Shown here: positions 34,428 through 44,281 of the stretch, piece after piece | Layout of the letters: each line of letters begins with the position of its first letter | How positions within the stretch are numbered: position 1 is the first letter of the stretch | DNA from: Calditrichota bacterium | GTDB taxonomy: Bacteria > Calditrichota > Calditrichia > Calditrichales > J004 | NCBI GenBank assembly: GCA_003696775.1 | Contig: RFFS01000128.1 | Location: 1-47,384, forward strand | Direction: 5' to 3' | Length of the DNA stretch: 47,384 nucleotides | The notes under the pieces: model-generated | What the model was told of the DNA's origin: nothing | Databases searched by the model: none | What the model saw: the letters and a program-made list of their open reading frames with translations, nothing else | Made by a program: the position numbers and the translations under genes

Positions 34428-34503
34428 TGTGCTCTTGATTAATTTATGATATTTAATTAGATTCATGCTGGTTTTGTATCATAAAAAAGTGATCAAGAGC
34501 ACA
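34428..34503 (+). promoter_or_regulatory. 76-nt two-part hairpin between rpoD and the M23 peptidase gene
   Basis: TGTGCTCTTGAT (34428-34439) pairs perfectly with ATCAAGAGCACA (34492-34503), and inside it TTTATGATA (34443-34451) pairs with TATCATAAA (34477-34485). The 3/6-nt internal loop and 25-nt apical loop complete the structure. The 3' side is followed only by TTTT, so it is weak as an intrinsic terminator. It ends 25 nt before the M23 start codon. It could be a 5' leader element, a poor terminator or a small-RNA module. Confidence 0.55.
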
Positions 34504-34528
34504 TTTTACATTCGGGGTTTGCAGGTTT

Positions 34529-35476
34529 ATGAAAGAAGAGTCGCGCTTAATATTTGTTCCCAGAAATAGTTCGACCGTAAAAGAATATAAAATATCACGT
34601 GTCAAATTAATCACGTATGTTTCCATTTTTTTAATCGTATTTGTTTTCTTAGGAAAAATAAGTCTGGATTTATTGATCGATTTCAGCCACAATTCCAAAA
34701 TCAAAACATTGGAACGTACCAATGTGGTATTGGAAAATCGACTGTTGGAGACAAAAAACCAGATCGAAAACCTGAAAAACCAATTGGCGCTCATCTCTAA
34801 GAAAGACGATGAATTGCGTACGGTGTTGGGTTTGCCGAATGTCAGTTCGGATGTGCGAAATGTGGGTATCGGCGGTGCCGATTACAATTATGACCTTTCC
34901 GATGAAATTTCCGGTTTTGATGATCATATCGGTCTGAAAGACCAGTTATCCCTGCTCAACAAGCTGGAACGGGAAACCAAGCTGGAACTATCCAGTTACA
35001 ATGCTCTCTTATCTACTTTTGAAAAGAAACAGGATTCCCTGCGTTATCTGCCCTCTCTGAAGCCGGTGCTTACCGGTATTATTTCAAGCCGTTTCGGCAT
35101 GCGCAATCATCCCATTTACAAAGTTATGAAGCATCATGAAGGTCTGGATTTTTCCGCGCCTACCGGAACCCCCGTGTATGCCTCCGCCGATGGCGTGGTT
35201 TCCTTTGCCGGGCGTGTCAGCGGCTACGGCAACCTGATTAAGCTTAATCATAAATACGGTTTTGAAACCCGTTACGGCCACCTGTCCAAAATCGTGGTAC
35301 GCCGTGGCCAACAGGTAAAACGCGGTCAGAAAATTGCCGAAGTGGGTAATACCGGTCTTTCCACCGCGCCGCATCTTCATTATGAAGTCCGTCTCGGTGG
35401 CAATCCGATCAATCCCAGAACCTACTATTTTGATGATATCGATTTGAACCGCAGCGTGGTGACAAAAATCAACTAA
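34529..35476 (+). CDS. M23-family (LytM) zinc metallopeptidase, membrane-anchored with coiled coil
   Basis: The 315-residue protein has a short cytoplasmic N-terminus, one transmembrane helix (about 27-46), a coiled coil (about 55-100), a linker with a second helical stretch (about 135-172), and a C-terminal LytM domain (about 180-300). Zinc ligands are His203 and Asp207 (HHEGLD) and His284 (HLHYE), with His251 (RYGHLS) and His282 completing the catalytic site, so it should cleave peptidoglycan cross-links. The layout is that of MepM-like endopeptidases. It ends in a strong terminator. Confidence 0.94.
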   Translation: MKEESRLIFVPRNSSTVKEYKISRVKLITYVSIFLIVFVFLGKISLDLLIDFSHNSKIKTLERTNVVLENRLLETKNQIENLKNQLALISKKDDELRTVLGLPNVSSDVRNVGIGGADYNYDLSDEISGFDDHIGLKDQLSLLNKLERETKLELSSYNALLSTFEKKQDSLRYLPSLKPVLTGIISSRFGMRNHPIYKVMKHHEGLDFSAPTGTPVYASADGVVSFAGRVSGYGNLIKLNHKYGFETRYGHLSKIVVRRGQQVKRGQKIAEVGNTGLSTAPHLHYEVRLGGNPINPRTYYFDDIDLNRSVVTKIN

Positions 35477-35502
35477 ATCGATTTTAACAACCCTGTTTTC
35501 AA

Positions 35503-35527
35503 ACCGCCTGAACAGGCGGTTTTTTTA
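35503..35527 (+). terminator. Rho-independent terminator after the M23 peptidase gene
   Basis: ACCGCCTG, loop AA, CAGGCGGT, then TTTTTTA. The T-run ends 4 bases before the ATG of the next gene, so the terminator occupies that gene's ribosome-binding region. Confidence 0.92.
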
Positions 35528-35530
35528 TTT

Positions 35531-36562
35531 ATGGCACTATTACGTATTCTTATCATTTTAACTTTATGGAACAGCCTGTCAGCCCAGGACAGCACCCGAT
35601 TAACCCTGTACTTTACCGGTGATGTCACCCTGGCCAATCATTTCGCCCACTATGTTAAAGATGACTACGCTTACGCCTCCCGCCATCTATCCATGCTTAA
35701 ACAGGCCGATATCGCCATGGTCAACCTGGAAAATCCCCTGACACGCTCAACGGAAAAAACCGAAAAAAAATTCAATTTTAAGGCCGCTCCCCGCTACGTT
35801 CGTGTTTTGACACAGGCCGGCATCGATATCGTCACCATTGCCAACAACCATATTTATGATTACGGTCAGTCCGGATTATTGGAAACACTGGAAACGCTAC
35901 ACGCGGCACGCATCGATTATACCGGCGCCGGGCGCCATTTTGACGAGGCGCATCACCCCGTCATTTTACGCCGTAAAGGTATTCGGCTCGGTTTTTTTTC
36001 TTATTACGGACTGGGACGTCACAGCAATTCCCATCCGGCCACCGCCGATTCGGCCGGAACGGCCATGCGCCTTTATGAAGGCATTCGCCGCGACATAGAG
36101 CGTTTTACGCCTCTGACGGATGTGATTATTATTAACTTCCATTGGGGAATTGAAAAGGAACATTATCCTCAACCCGAACAAATCCGATTGGCACACCGTG
36201 TTTTAGATGCGGGGGCGGATGTGATTATCGGCCACCATCCGCATGTTTTACAAGGCGTTGAATTATATAAGGGAAAGCCCGTATTTTATTCATTAGGCAA
36301 TTTCATTTTCGGTGGCAACTCACGCACCTATGAACGCTCCGCCATGGCCCGGGTGGATTTGATTAAAAAATCGGGGGGCATTGAAATACACCCCTCCCTG
36401 GTACCGGTGGAAATCGACCATTGGCAGCCGCGTTTGCTTACGGGCAAGCCGGCCCGTGCCGTCATGGATTCGGTTGCCAAATACTCCGAAATTTTCCAAT
36501 CATCCATTTTCAATACAACGGGGGACACATGTCCGTCAACCATGACGATATTAAAAAGATAG
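35531..36562 (+). CDS. CapA-family (poly-gamma-glutamate synthesis type) metallophosphatase-like secreted protein
   Basis: The 343-residue protein has a short signal peptide (MALLRILIILTLWNSLSAQ) and then the CapA fold: LTLYFTGDVTLAN with the first metal aspartate, VNLENPLT, ANNHIYDYG, INFHWGIEKE and GHHPHVLQGVE with YSLGNFIFGG. The fold is that of calcineurin-like phosphoesterases; CapA homologues act in capsule or polyglutamate attachment, and this is a single-gene relative with no capB/capC nearby. The signal peptide fixes the start at 35531 even though a terminator lies immediately upstream. It overlaps gatC by 34 bp. Confidence 0.88.
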   Translation: MALLRILIILTLWNSLSAQDSTRLTLYFTGDVTLANHFAHYVKDDYAYASRHLSMLKQADIAMVNLENPLTRSTEKTEKKFNFKAAPRYVRVLTQAGIDIVTIANNHIYDYGQSGLLETLETLHAARIDYTGAGRHFDEAHHPVILRRKGIRLGFFSYYGLGRHSNSHPATADSAGTAMRLYEGIRRDIERFTPLTDVIIINFHWGIEKEHYPQPEQIRLAHRVLDAGADVIIGHHPHVLQGVELYKGKPVFYSLGNFIFGGNSRTYERSAMARVDLIKKSGGIEIHPSLVPVEIDHWQPRLLTGKPARAVMDSVAKYSEIFQSSIFNTTGDTCPSTMTILKR

Positions 36563-36815
36563 CTTCTCTGGCCCGTCTGGAAATTCCAGAGGATCAATAC
36601 GCTCATTATGCCGGGCAACTAAACCGCATACTGGAATACATGGAAAAACTGAATGAAGTCAACACCGATGATGTGGCACCCATGTACAACAGTCTGGAAC
36701 GTACCAATGTGACACGGCCGGATCAGGTTCGCCCCTCGCTGCCCCAAAACGAGGCTCTGAAAAACGCCCCGTTAAAAGGAGACGGCTTTTTCCGGGTGCC
36801 CAAGGTGGTCAAAAA

Positions 36816-36819
<4 letters not shown>
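36529..36819 (+). CDS. gatC: Aspartyl/glutamyl-tRNA(Asn/Gln) amidotransferase subunit C
   Basis: The 96-residue protein from ATG 36529, with GGGGGA upstream, matches GatC: SVNHDDIKKIASLARLEIPEDQYAHYAGQLNRILEYMEKLNEVNTDDVAPM and a C-terminal LRPD-like VTRPDQVRPSL segment. GatC stabilises GatA in the complex that amidates mischarged Glu-tRNA(Gln) or Asp-tRNA(Asn). gatA and gatB are not in this window. It starts inside the last 34 bases of the CapA gene and its stop overlaps the GTG of kdsB by 4 bases. Confidence 0.93.
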
Positions 36820-39202
<2,383 letters not shown>

Positions 39203-39258
39203 AGTCGGCTTCCATATCTACCGAAATGGGATTAAGTACCTAACAACATCAGGATACT

Positions 39259-40236
39259 ATGACTACCCAGGATAAGCCCCGTATTGTGATTCTTCATCGT
39301 TCCCTGGCGAATGACAATCCCCTGCATGGCTATCTGCAAGATGAAGGTTTTACGATTTGGATTGCCGGATTGTTTGTAGAAATTGCCTCCCGCTTAAAGG
39401 AACAGGAAGCGGTTGCCGTTTTTGCCCCCGTGGATACCGCGGATGATACCAAGGGCATCGATTTATTGCGTTCCACAATGGAATATGACCGTTTTATCCA
39501 ACGGGTGGCGGTAGTTTCGGACAAGGTACCCACTTCCCTGCTCATCAAAGCGGTCAACCGTGCTCATGTGGATTATATGTGGACCATGCCCCGGGATGCA
39601 CAACAGGCCGGGATTATATTACGTAAAGTATTACGCCGGGTGGAGCTACTCCGCCGGCCTTTGGAAAAGTTTTCCGAACTGGCCCAAATTACCGAAGAAC
39701 TTCTGACTCAAAACGAACAATTCCGTACCGAGGCCACCTCCGACCCATTGACTCAATTACTGAATCGACGTTCGTTTAATTCCATGATCCAACGCTTTTG
39801 GGAACGTTGGTTAGATAATTCGGTATCTTTCGCCATGGCCATGATCGACCTGGATCATTTCAAGTCCATTAACGACACCTACGGGCACAGCGCCGGTGAT
39901 GATGTGTTACGCGGCATAGCGAACATATTGCAGCACAATAAGCGCGCGGGGATCGACTTTGCCTTTCGCTACGGTGGCGAAGAATTTGTCGTTGTCTCCT
40001 CTTCCGTCACCCTGGAAGAAATGCGCCTTTATCTGGAACGCCTGTTACGCAATGTGCGTGCAACGCCTTTCACTTTTAAAGATGCCAATGTTACGGTTAC
40101 TTTCTCCTGCGGCATTTGTCATTCCAACCAGGCCACATCTATTCAAAACATGATCAATCGGGCGGATGAAGCTCTTTACAAGGCCAAGGAAAACGGCCGC
40201 AATCAAATCATGCTCTGGCATGAGTCCGACATCTGA
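39259..40236 (+). CDS. Diguanylate cyclase with degenerate receiver domain
   Basis: The 325-residue protein's N-terminal 120 residues have the receiver-like alternating pattern but no convincing phospho-acceptor Asp, and the Lys near the C-terminal end is Met110 (TMPRD), so it is a pseudo-receiver. A helical linker (about 120-158) leads to a GGDEF domain (about 160-320): TSDPLTQLLNRR, Asp197 in MIDLDHFKSIND, GGEEF at 239-243. These suggest an active cyclase producing c-di-GMP. The inhibitory RxxD motif upstream of GGEEF is broken by one residue (RAGID). It lies 56 bp after pyrG and 41 bp before the patatin gene. Confidence 0.92.
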   Translation: MTTQDKPRIVILHRSLANDNPLHGYLQDEGFTIWIAGLFVEIASRLKEQEAVAVFAPVDTADDTKGIDLLRSTMEYDRFIQRVAVVSDKVPTSLLIKAVNRAHVDYMWTMPRDAQQAGIILRKVLRRVELLRRPLEKFSELAQITEELLTQNEQFRTEATSDPLTQLLNRRSFNSMIQRFWERWLDNSVSFAMAMIDLDHFKSINDTYGHSAGDDVLRGIANILQHNKRAGIDFAFRYGGEEFVVVSSSVTLEEMRLYLERLLRNVRATPFTFKDANVTVTFSCGICHSNQATSIQNMINRADEALYKAKENGRNQIMLWHESDI

Positions 40237-40277
40237 TTGCATTGGGTTGTATATTATCTAAAAAAAAACAGCATGCC

Positions 40278-42689
40278 ATGCGTTTGATCTTAGTTCTTCT
40301 CATTTTAGCAGGCGCCTGCTTTCCGGCACCATCGCAAACCGTGTCTATAAGACCCAAAATCGGGTTAGCCTTATCCGGCGGCGGCGCACGGGGCTTTGCC
40401 CATATCGGCGTCTTAAAAGTTCTGGATTCCCTGCATATTCCGGTGGATTACATAGCGGGTACCTCCATGGGGGGCCTTATCGGCGGATTATACGCCATTG
40501 GCTACAGCGCTGTGGAACTGGAAAAAATCGCCCGGGAAACCCAATGGGATATTCTCTTTAACGATCAGCCTTCACGAACCGTTTTACCCTATGCCGAAAA
40601 AAAAGAAACCGGACGTTATCAACTGGTGCTTGGTTTACGGGATCTGGATATTTTATTACCTACGGGATTGATTCGCGGTCAAAAAATCACCCAAATGCTC
40701 TCCCGACTGACTTATGCTTACGCCAATGTAAATAAGTTTGACCGGCTGCCCATCCCTTTCCGCTGCGTGAGTGTGGACCTATTACATGCACGAAAGGTGG
40801 TACACAAAAAAGGCAATCTGGCCCAGGCCCTGCGCGCCACCATGTCACTACCCACCATTTTTTACCCCGTGGAATGGGGCGATTCCCTGCTTATTGACGG
40901 TGGATTGCTGGACAACCTTCCGGTGGATGTGGTTCGCTCCATGGGGGCGGATATCGTTATTGCCGTGGATGTGGGGAAAAAAAGTCAATCCAAAAAAGAC
41001 CTCCAAACCCTGGTGGATATTCTGGAACAGACCTTTTCCCTGGCTAATGTTCCACAACAGGAATGGGCCGAGCAAAACTGTGACCTACTGCTGACGCCGC
41101 CTCTCGGAGATTACAGTCATACCGATTTTGATCCTTCGTCCATCCGCCGTGCCATTCATACAGGTAGCCGTATCGCGCGGGATTCTCTCAAAGCGTTGCT
41201 GCAATTAAGGCATATAACCGACCCGGCTCACATGGCCGACAAACACATCCCAACGGCGGATTCCACACGCTTGCATAGTATCCAGATTGCCGGTAATACC
41301 ACCATCCCTTTTACTCTGATCGACTCCCTGTTAGACTTGAAAAACGGACAATTGTTTAACGAAGACACATTAAAAGCGCATCTGTTCCGTCTGCGCACGA
41401 CGGGGTGGTTTAAACAAATACACACCTCCATAAACGCCATGGACAGCCTGCACTATCGTGTGACGGTTTTTGTGAAGGAAAAAAACAAACCCCGCATCGC
41501 GCGGGTCAACATTCAGGGGCAAAAGCGTCTGTCCTTTACATTTATCTACAATTTACTGGGCATTAAGCCAGGCACTGTGTTTGATCCTTATCTGGTGGAT
41601 GACCGTATTACCCAATTATACAGCCTAGGTTATTTTGAAACCATTTCCTATAACATCGTGCCCGTGTCGCACGATCGCATCGCGCTGAATTTTAAAATAC
41701 AGGAAAAACCCCGACGCGAATTACGCGTTGGATTTCAATACGACAACCTTTACCAACTCACCATGGCGGTTAGCGTTCAGGGTACCAATATTTTTATTCC
41801 GGGTTTACGGATGGAAAACGAACTCATTTTTCCACAAAGGCTGCAATGGCGTTACAAAGCCTTTTATCCCTCCCGTTCGCTTAATTATCCCGTCTATCCT
41901 TTTTTCCAAACAGAATATCGTGATTTTCCGATTAAACTGTTTGATGAACAGGCGCGGGAGGCCGGTCGCTTTTCCTACCGATCTCTTCAATGGGCCGTAG
42001 GGCTGGGTATCCAGACCGGTAAATTCATTAATGCCGAACTGGCATTCAATAATGAATACATGAAGATAGAACCCAACACAGCTATCAGCGACCCGCTTTT
42101 ACTACCCGGTTACAAGCCGTTACTACGTACAGGACGCCTGCATATCAATTTGGATTATCTCGACGATATCCTTCTGCCCACCCGGGGCGTTTGGCTGGAA
42201 GCCCAATATGAAGGCGCTTTTGCAAAACTGCTTAGTAAAGACCGGTATTTCCGTTTTCAGGTCAGCGGGCATCTTTATGGTTCACTTTCTTCCAAACTTA
42301 TTTGGCATGGTTACGGTTTTTACGGACAGATTTCCCGGGATACACCCCTGTATAAAAACTTTTACCTGGGCGGGCCGGATGATTTTGCAGGCCTGGATTA
42401 TCATCAGTTGACCGGGCAAAAAGTCGTTGTTGCCCGCCTTGATGTGCGGCACCAGTGGAGCAAAATATGGCATGGCGGAGTGATTCTGAATACCGCCTAT
42501 GCCGAACTGCAACGCAACAACCAGGCTGTGGCAGGATTTGGAAAATGGATTTACGGCGCCGGGGTCTTTTTGATTTATGCCACACCATTCGGTCCTTTTC
42601 AGGTTACCTATGCCGGAAACTTCAATTCATTCTATCGGAATCAGGCGGGTAAAACATTTTTTTATATCAAAGCGGGTTATCACTTTTAA
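40278..42689 (+). CDS. Type Vd-like autotransporter: patatin phospholipase, two POTRA domains, outer-membrane barrel
   Basis: The ATG at 40278 is preferred because it opens a signal peptide (MRLILVLLILAGACFPAPSQ); an upstream TTG at 40242 would add an unlikely prefix. The 803-residue protein has a patatin domain (about 27-320) with GGGARGFAHIG, Ser63 in GTSMGG and Asp207 in DGGLLDNLP; two POTRA-like units (about 332-400 and 405-478), seen as LHSIQIAGNTTIP and ARVNIQGQKRLS; and a BamA/D15-like barrel (about 480-803) ending in an aromatic strand (GYHF). The layout is that of PlpD of Pseudomonas aeruginosa, which has only one POTRA. It should be secreted to the surface and may release the lipase. 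Confidence 0.92.
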   Translation: MRLILVLLILAGACFPAPSQTVSIRPKIGLALSGGGARGFAHIGVLKVLDSLHIPVDYIAGTSMGGLIGGLYAIGYSAVELEKIARETQWDILFNDQPSRTVLPYAEKKETGRYQLVLGLRDLDILLPTGLIRGQKITQMLSRLTYAYANVNKFDRLPIPFRCVSVDLLHARKVVHKKGNLAQALRATMSLPTIFYPVEWGDSLLIDGGLLDNLPVDVVRSMGADIVIAVDVGKKSQSKKDLQTLVDILEQTFSLANVPQQEWAEQNCDLLLTPPLGDYSHTDFDPSSIRRAIHTGSRIARDSLKALLQLRHITDPAHMADKHIPTADSTRLHSIQIAGNTTIPFTLIDSLLDLKNGQLFNEDTLKAHLFRLRTTGWFKQIHTSINAMDSLHYRVTVFVKEKNKPRIARVNIQGQKRLSFTFIYNLLGIKPGTVFDPYLVDDRITQLYSLGYFETISYNIVPVSHDRIALNFKIQEKPRRELRVGFQYDNLYQLTMAVSVQGTNIFIPGLRMENELIFPQRLQWRYKAFYPSRSLNYPVYPFFQTEYRDFPIKLFDEQAREAGRFSYRSLQWAVGLGIQTGKFINAELAFNNEYMKIEPNTAISDPLLLPGYKPLLRTGRLHINLDYLDDILLPTRGVWLEAQYEGAFAKLLSKDRYFRFQVSGHLYGSLSSKLIWHGYGFYGQISRDTPLYKNFYLGGPDDFAGLDYHQLTGQKVVVARLDVRHQWSKIWHGGVILNTAYAELQRNNQAVAGFGKWIYGAGVFLIYATPFGPFQVTYAGNFNSFYRNQAGKTFFYIKAGYHF

Positions 42690-42758
42690 AACGTGTTTTT
42701 AGTTTGCACCAATGGGACTTTATTTCTATTATAGGTAACCAACTTCCTCAACATACCG

Positions 42759-42775
42759 TCCGGTGTGCCACCGGA
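42759..42775 (+). other. Short GC hairpin in the leader of the unknown secreted protein
   Basis: TCCGGTG, loop TGC, CACCGGA, 41 nt ahead of the ATG at 42817. It has no T-run, so it is not a standard terminator of the upstream gene. It may be structure in a 5' leader or a chance element. Confidence 0.25.
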
Positions 42776-42816
42776 TGCATTACTCCATTTATCAAACAAA
42801 AAACATGGGAGGCCAT

Positions 42817-43812
42817 ATGTTAAAACGTTTGATCACCTGGCTGTTTCTGAGCGTCATCATAAGCGGCATAAACGCTAAAGAATACGGTGTTTACCAGTTT
42901 GTTCTGACCAGGGTACAAGGAGATATAGCCACCATAACCGCGCAATTAAAAAACAACGCCGTAACAGCCGGTTTTACAGTTTTGGCGGATTACGACATTG
43001 GTGTTCCGGAAGATTGCACCTATAAGGGGCATCTTATTTTACTGAACGATTCTTCCTATACGGAGCAAATGATGCGGGCCAACGCCCAAACCGCCCCGTA
43101 TGCCATTGTTGACCGGATCAATATCTTTCAGGATGAAGACGGTACCCATATTGCCGTTGTCAATCCCCACTCCATCAACCGTACTATGCTGATGGATGAC
43201 CAGCAATACGAGACGTTAAGCGAAGCGCATCTAAAAAAAATACGCACATTAATCATGCAATCCACACAGGGCACGCCGTCACGAAAAGAATACGGTCAGT
43301 TCCGGGATGCAGGTTTTATTTCCAAGACAATGGGCGTGATGGCCGGCGGTAAATTCGCCGAAAAGATAGAAGACCTGTTCATTAAGAAAAACGCCTCATG
43401 GCGTACCATCGCAACTCAGGTGATGCAGGCGCTGCGCACACCCGGCCCGGAGTGGGGCATGCATGCCGTTTTTAAACTGGAGCTTGCCGGTTATAATACC
43501 GCCGTGATAGGCGTGACGGGACGGGCCATGGAAGCCAAATCCTTCGATATTGTGGGCGCGGGCGATGATGACGACCGTGACGATTTTGACTGTCCGGGCA
43601 TTGCCGATGCGGGCGCTTATCCGTTTTCTCTGGTGATTAAGCAGGCAGGCAACGATGTAAAAATCCAAATGGTCACCTCCATGTACCGCATGAAGATATT
43701 TTTTGAAGATGCCGGAAAATGGGCCTTTATGAAAAACATGACCATGCCCGGTTCCCTGACTGATGAAATGCACGCGATGATTAAAAAAGGATTATTAAAG
43801 CTTCCGGAATAA
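42817..43812 (+). CDS. Secreted protein of unknown function with weak DUF302-like N-terminal half
   Basis: The start is at ATG 42817, 5 bases after GGGAGG (42807-42812), opening a signal peptide (MLKRLITWLFLSVIISGINA); the frame is open upstream with no signal. The 331-residue protein's first part (about 22-145: VLTRVQGDIATITAQLKNNAVTAGFTVLADYDIG, then NDSSYTEQMMRA and HIAVVNPHS) recalls DUF302, but the match is by eye only. Residues about 170-330 form a second beta-rich half with an acidic cluster GDDDDRDDFDC near residue 250. No catalytic motif is recognised. Next gene on the same strand is a DoxX-like protein 55 bp away. Confidence 0.65.
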   Translation: MLKRLITWLFLSVIISGINAKEYGVYQFVLTRVQGDIATITAQLKNNAVTAGFTVLADYDIGVPEDCTYKGHLILLNDSSYTEQMMRANAQTAPYAIVDRINIFQDEDGTHIAVVNPHSINRTMLMDDQQYETLSEAHLKKIRTLIMQSTQGTPSRKEYGQFRDAGFISKTMGVMAGGKFAEKIEDLFIKKNASWRTIATQVMQALRTPGPEWGMHAVFKLELAGYNTAVIGVTGRAMEAKSFDIVGAGDDDDRDDFDCPGIADAGAYPFSLVIKQAGNDVKIQMVTSMYRMKIFFEDAGKWAFMKNMTMPGSLTDEMHAMIKKGLLKLPE

Positions 43813-43867
43813 ATCCTGCTTAAAATGTGATAGAACACTCATATCTGACTCAAATGGAGGATTTATT

Positions 43868-44227
43868 ATGACTGTTTTAACCGGAACCGTGGCACGCTAC
43901 ATGTTTGCGTTGCCCTTTGCGATTTTCGGATTGTTTCATTTTATGAACGCCGGCGCCATGGCCGGCATGGTGCCCATACCGGGAGGGGTGTTTTGGGTAT
44001 ATTTAACCGGTTTGGCTTTAATACTGGCCAGCGTCAGTATTCTTATCAACAAGCAAGCTAAACTGGCCACCCTGTTACTGGGATGTATGGTTTTATTATT
44101 TGCCCTGCTCATACATCTTCCCGGAGCGATGCATCCGGATACGATGGCTATGTCGATGCCAAACTTTCTTAAAGATACGGCCCTGGCCGGCGCGGCATGG
44201 CTTTATTCGCATCACGCCGAGAATTGA
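43868..44227 (+). CDS. DoxX-family inner-membrane protein
   Basis: The 119-residue protein has four hydrophobic helices (about 8-28, 42-62, 66-87, 100-116), with RYMFALPFAIFGLFHFMNAGAMAG at the first, typical of DoxX/DoxD-like proteins. A good GGAGG lies 8 bases ahead of the start. Function is unclear; homologues are associated with redox or quinone functions but assignments are loose. It is followed by a strong terminator. Confidence 0.8.
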   Translation: MTVLTGTVARYMFALPFAIFGLFHFMNAGAMAGMVPIPGGVFWVYLTGLALILASVSILINKQAKLATLLLGCMVLLFALLIHLPGAMHPDTMAMSMPNFLKDTALAGAAWLYSHHAEN

Positions 44228-44234
44228 TCACATC

Positions 44235-44264
44235 AACCGCGGTTTTTTGCCGCGGTTTTTTTTT
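44235..44264 (+). terminator. Rho-independent terminator after the DoxX-like gene
   Basis: AACCGCGG, loop TTTTTTG, CCGCGGTT followed by a continuous T-run. It separates this unit from the convergent DASS transporter, whose stop lies about 18 bp further. Confidence 0.92.
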
Positions 44265-44281
44265 AACGCCCCTCAAAGCCA

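Noticed and set aside
34453-34794. Minus-strand open frame of 113 codons over the hairpin and the M23 gene start
   Set aside because: It is antisense to a well-supported M23 peptidase, has no ribosome site or family sequence, and its composition follows the opposite strand.
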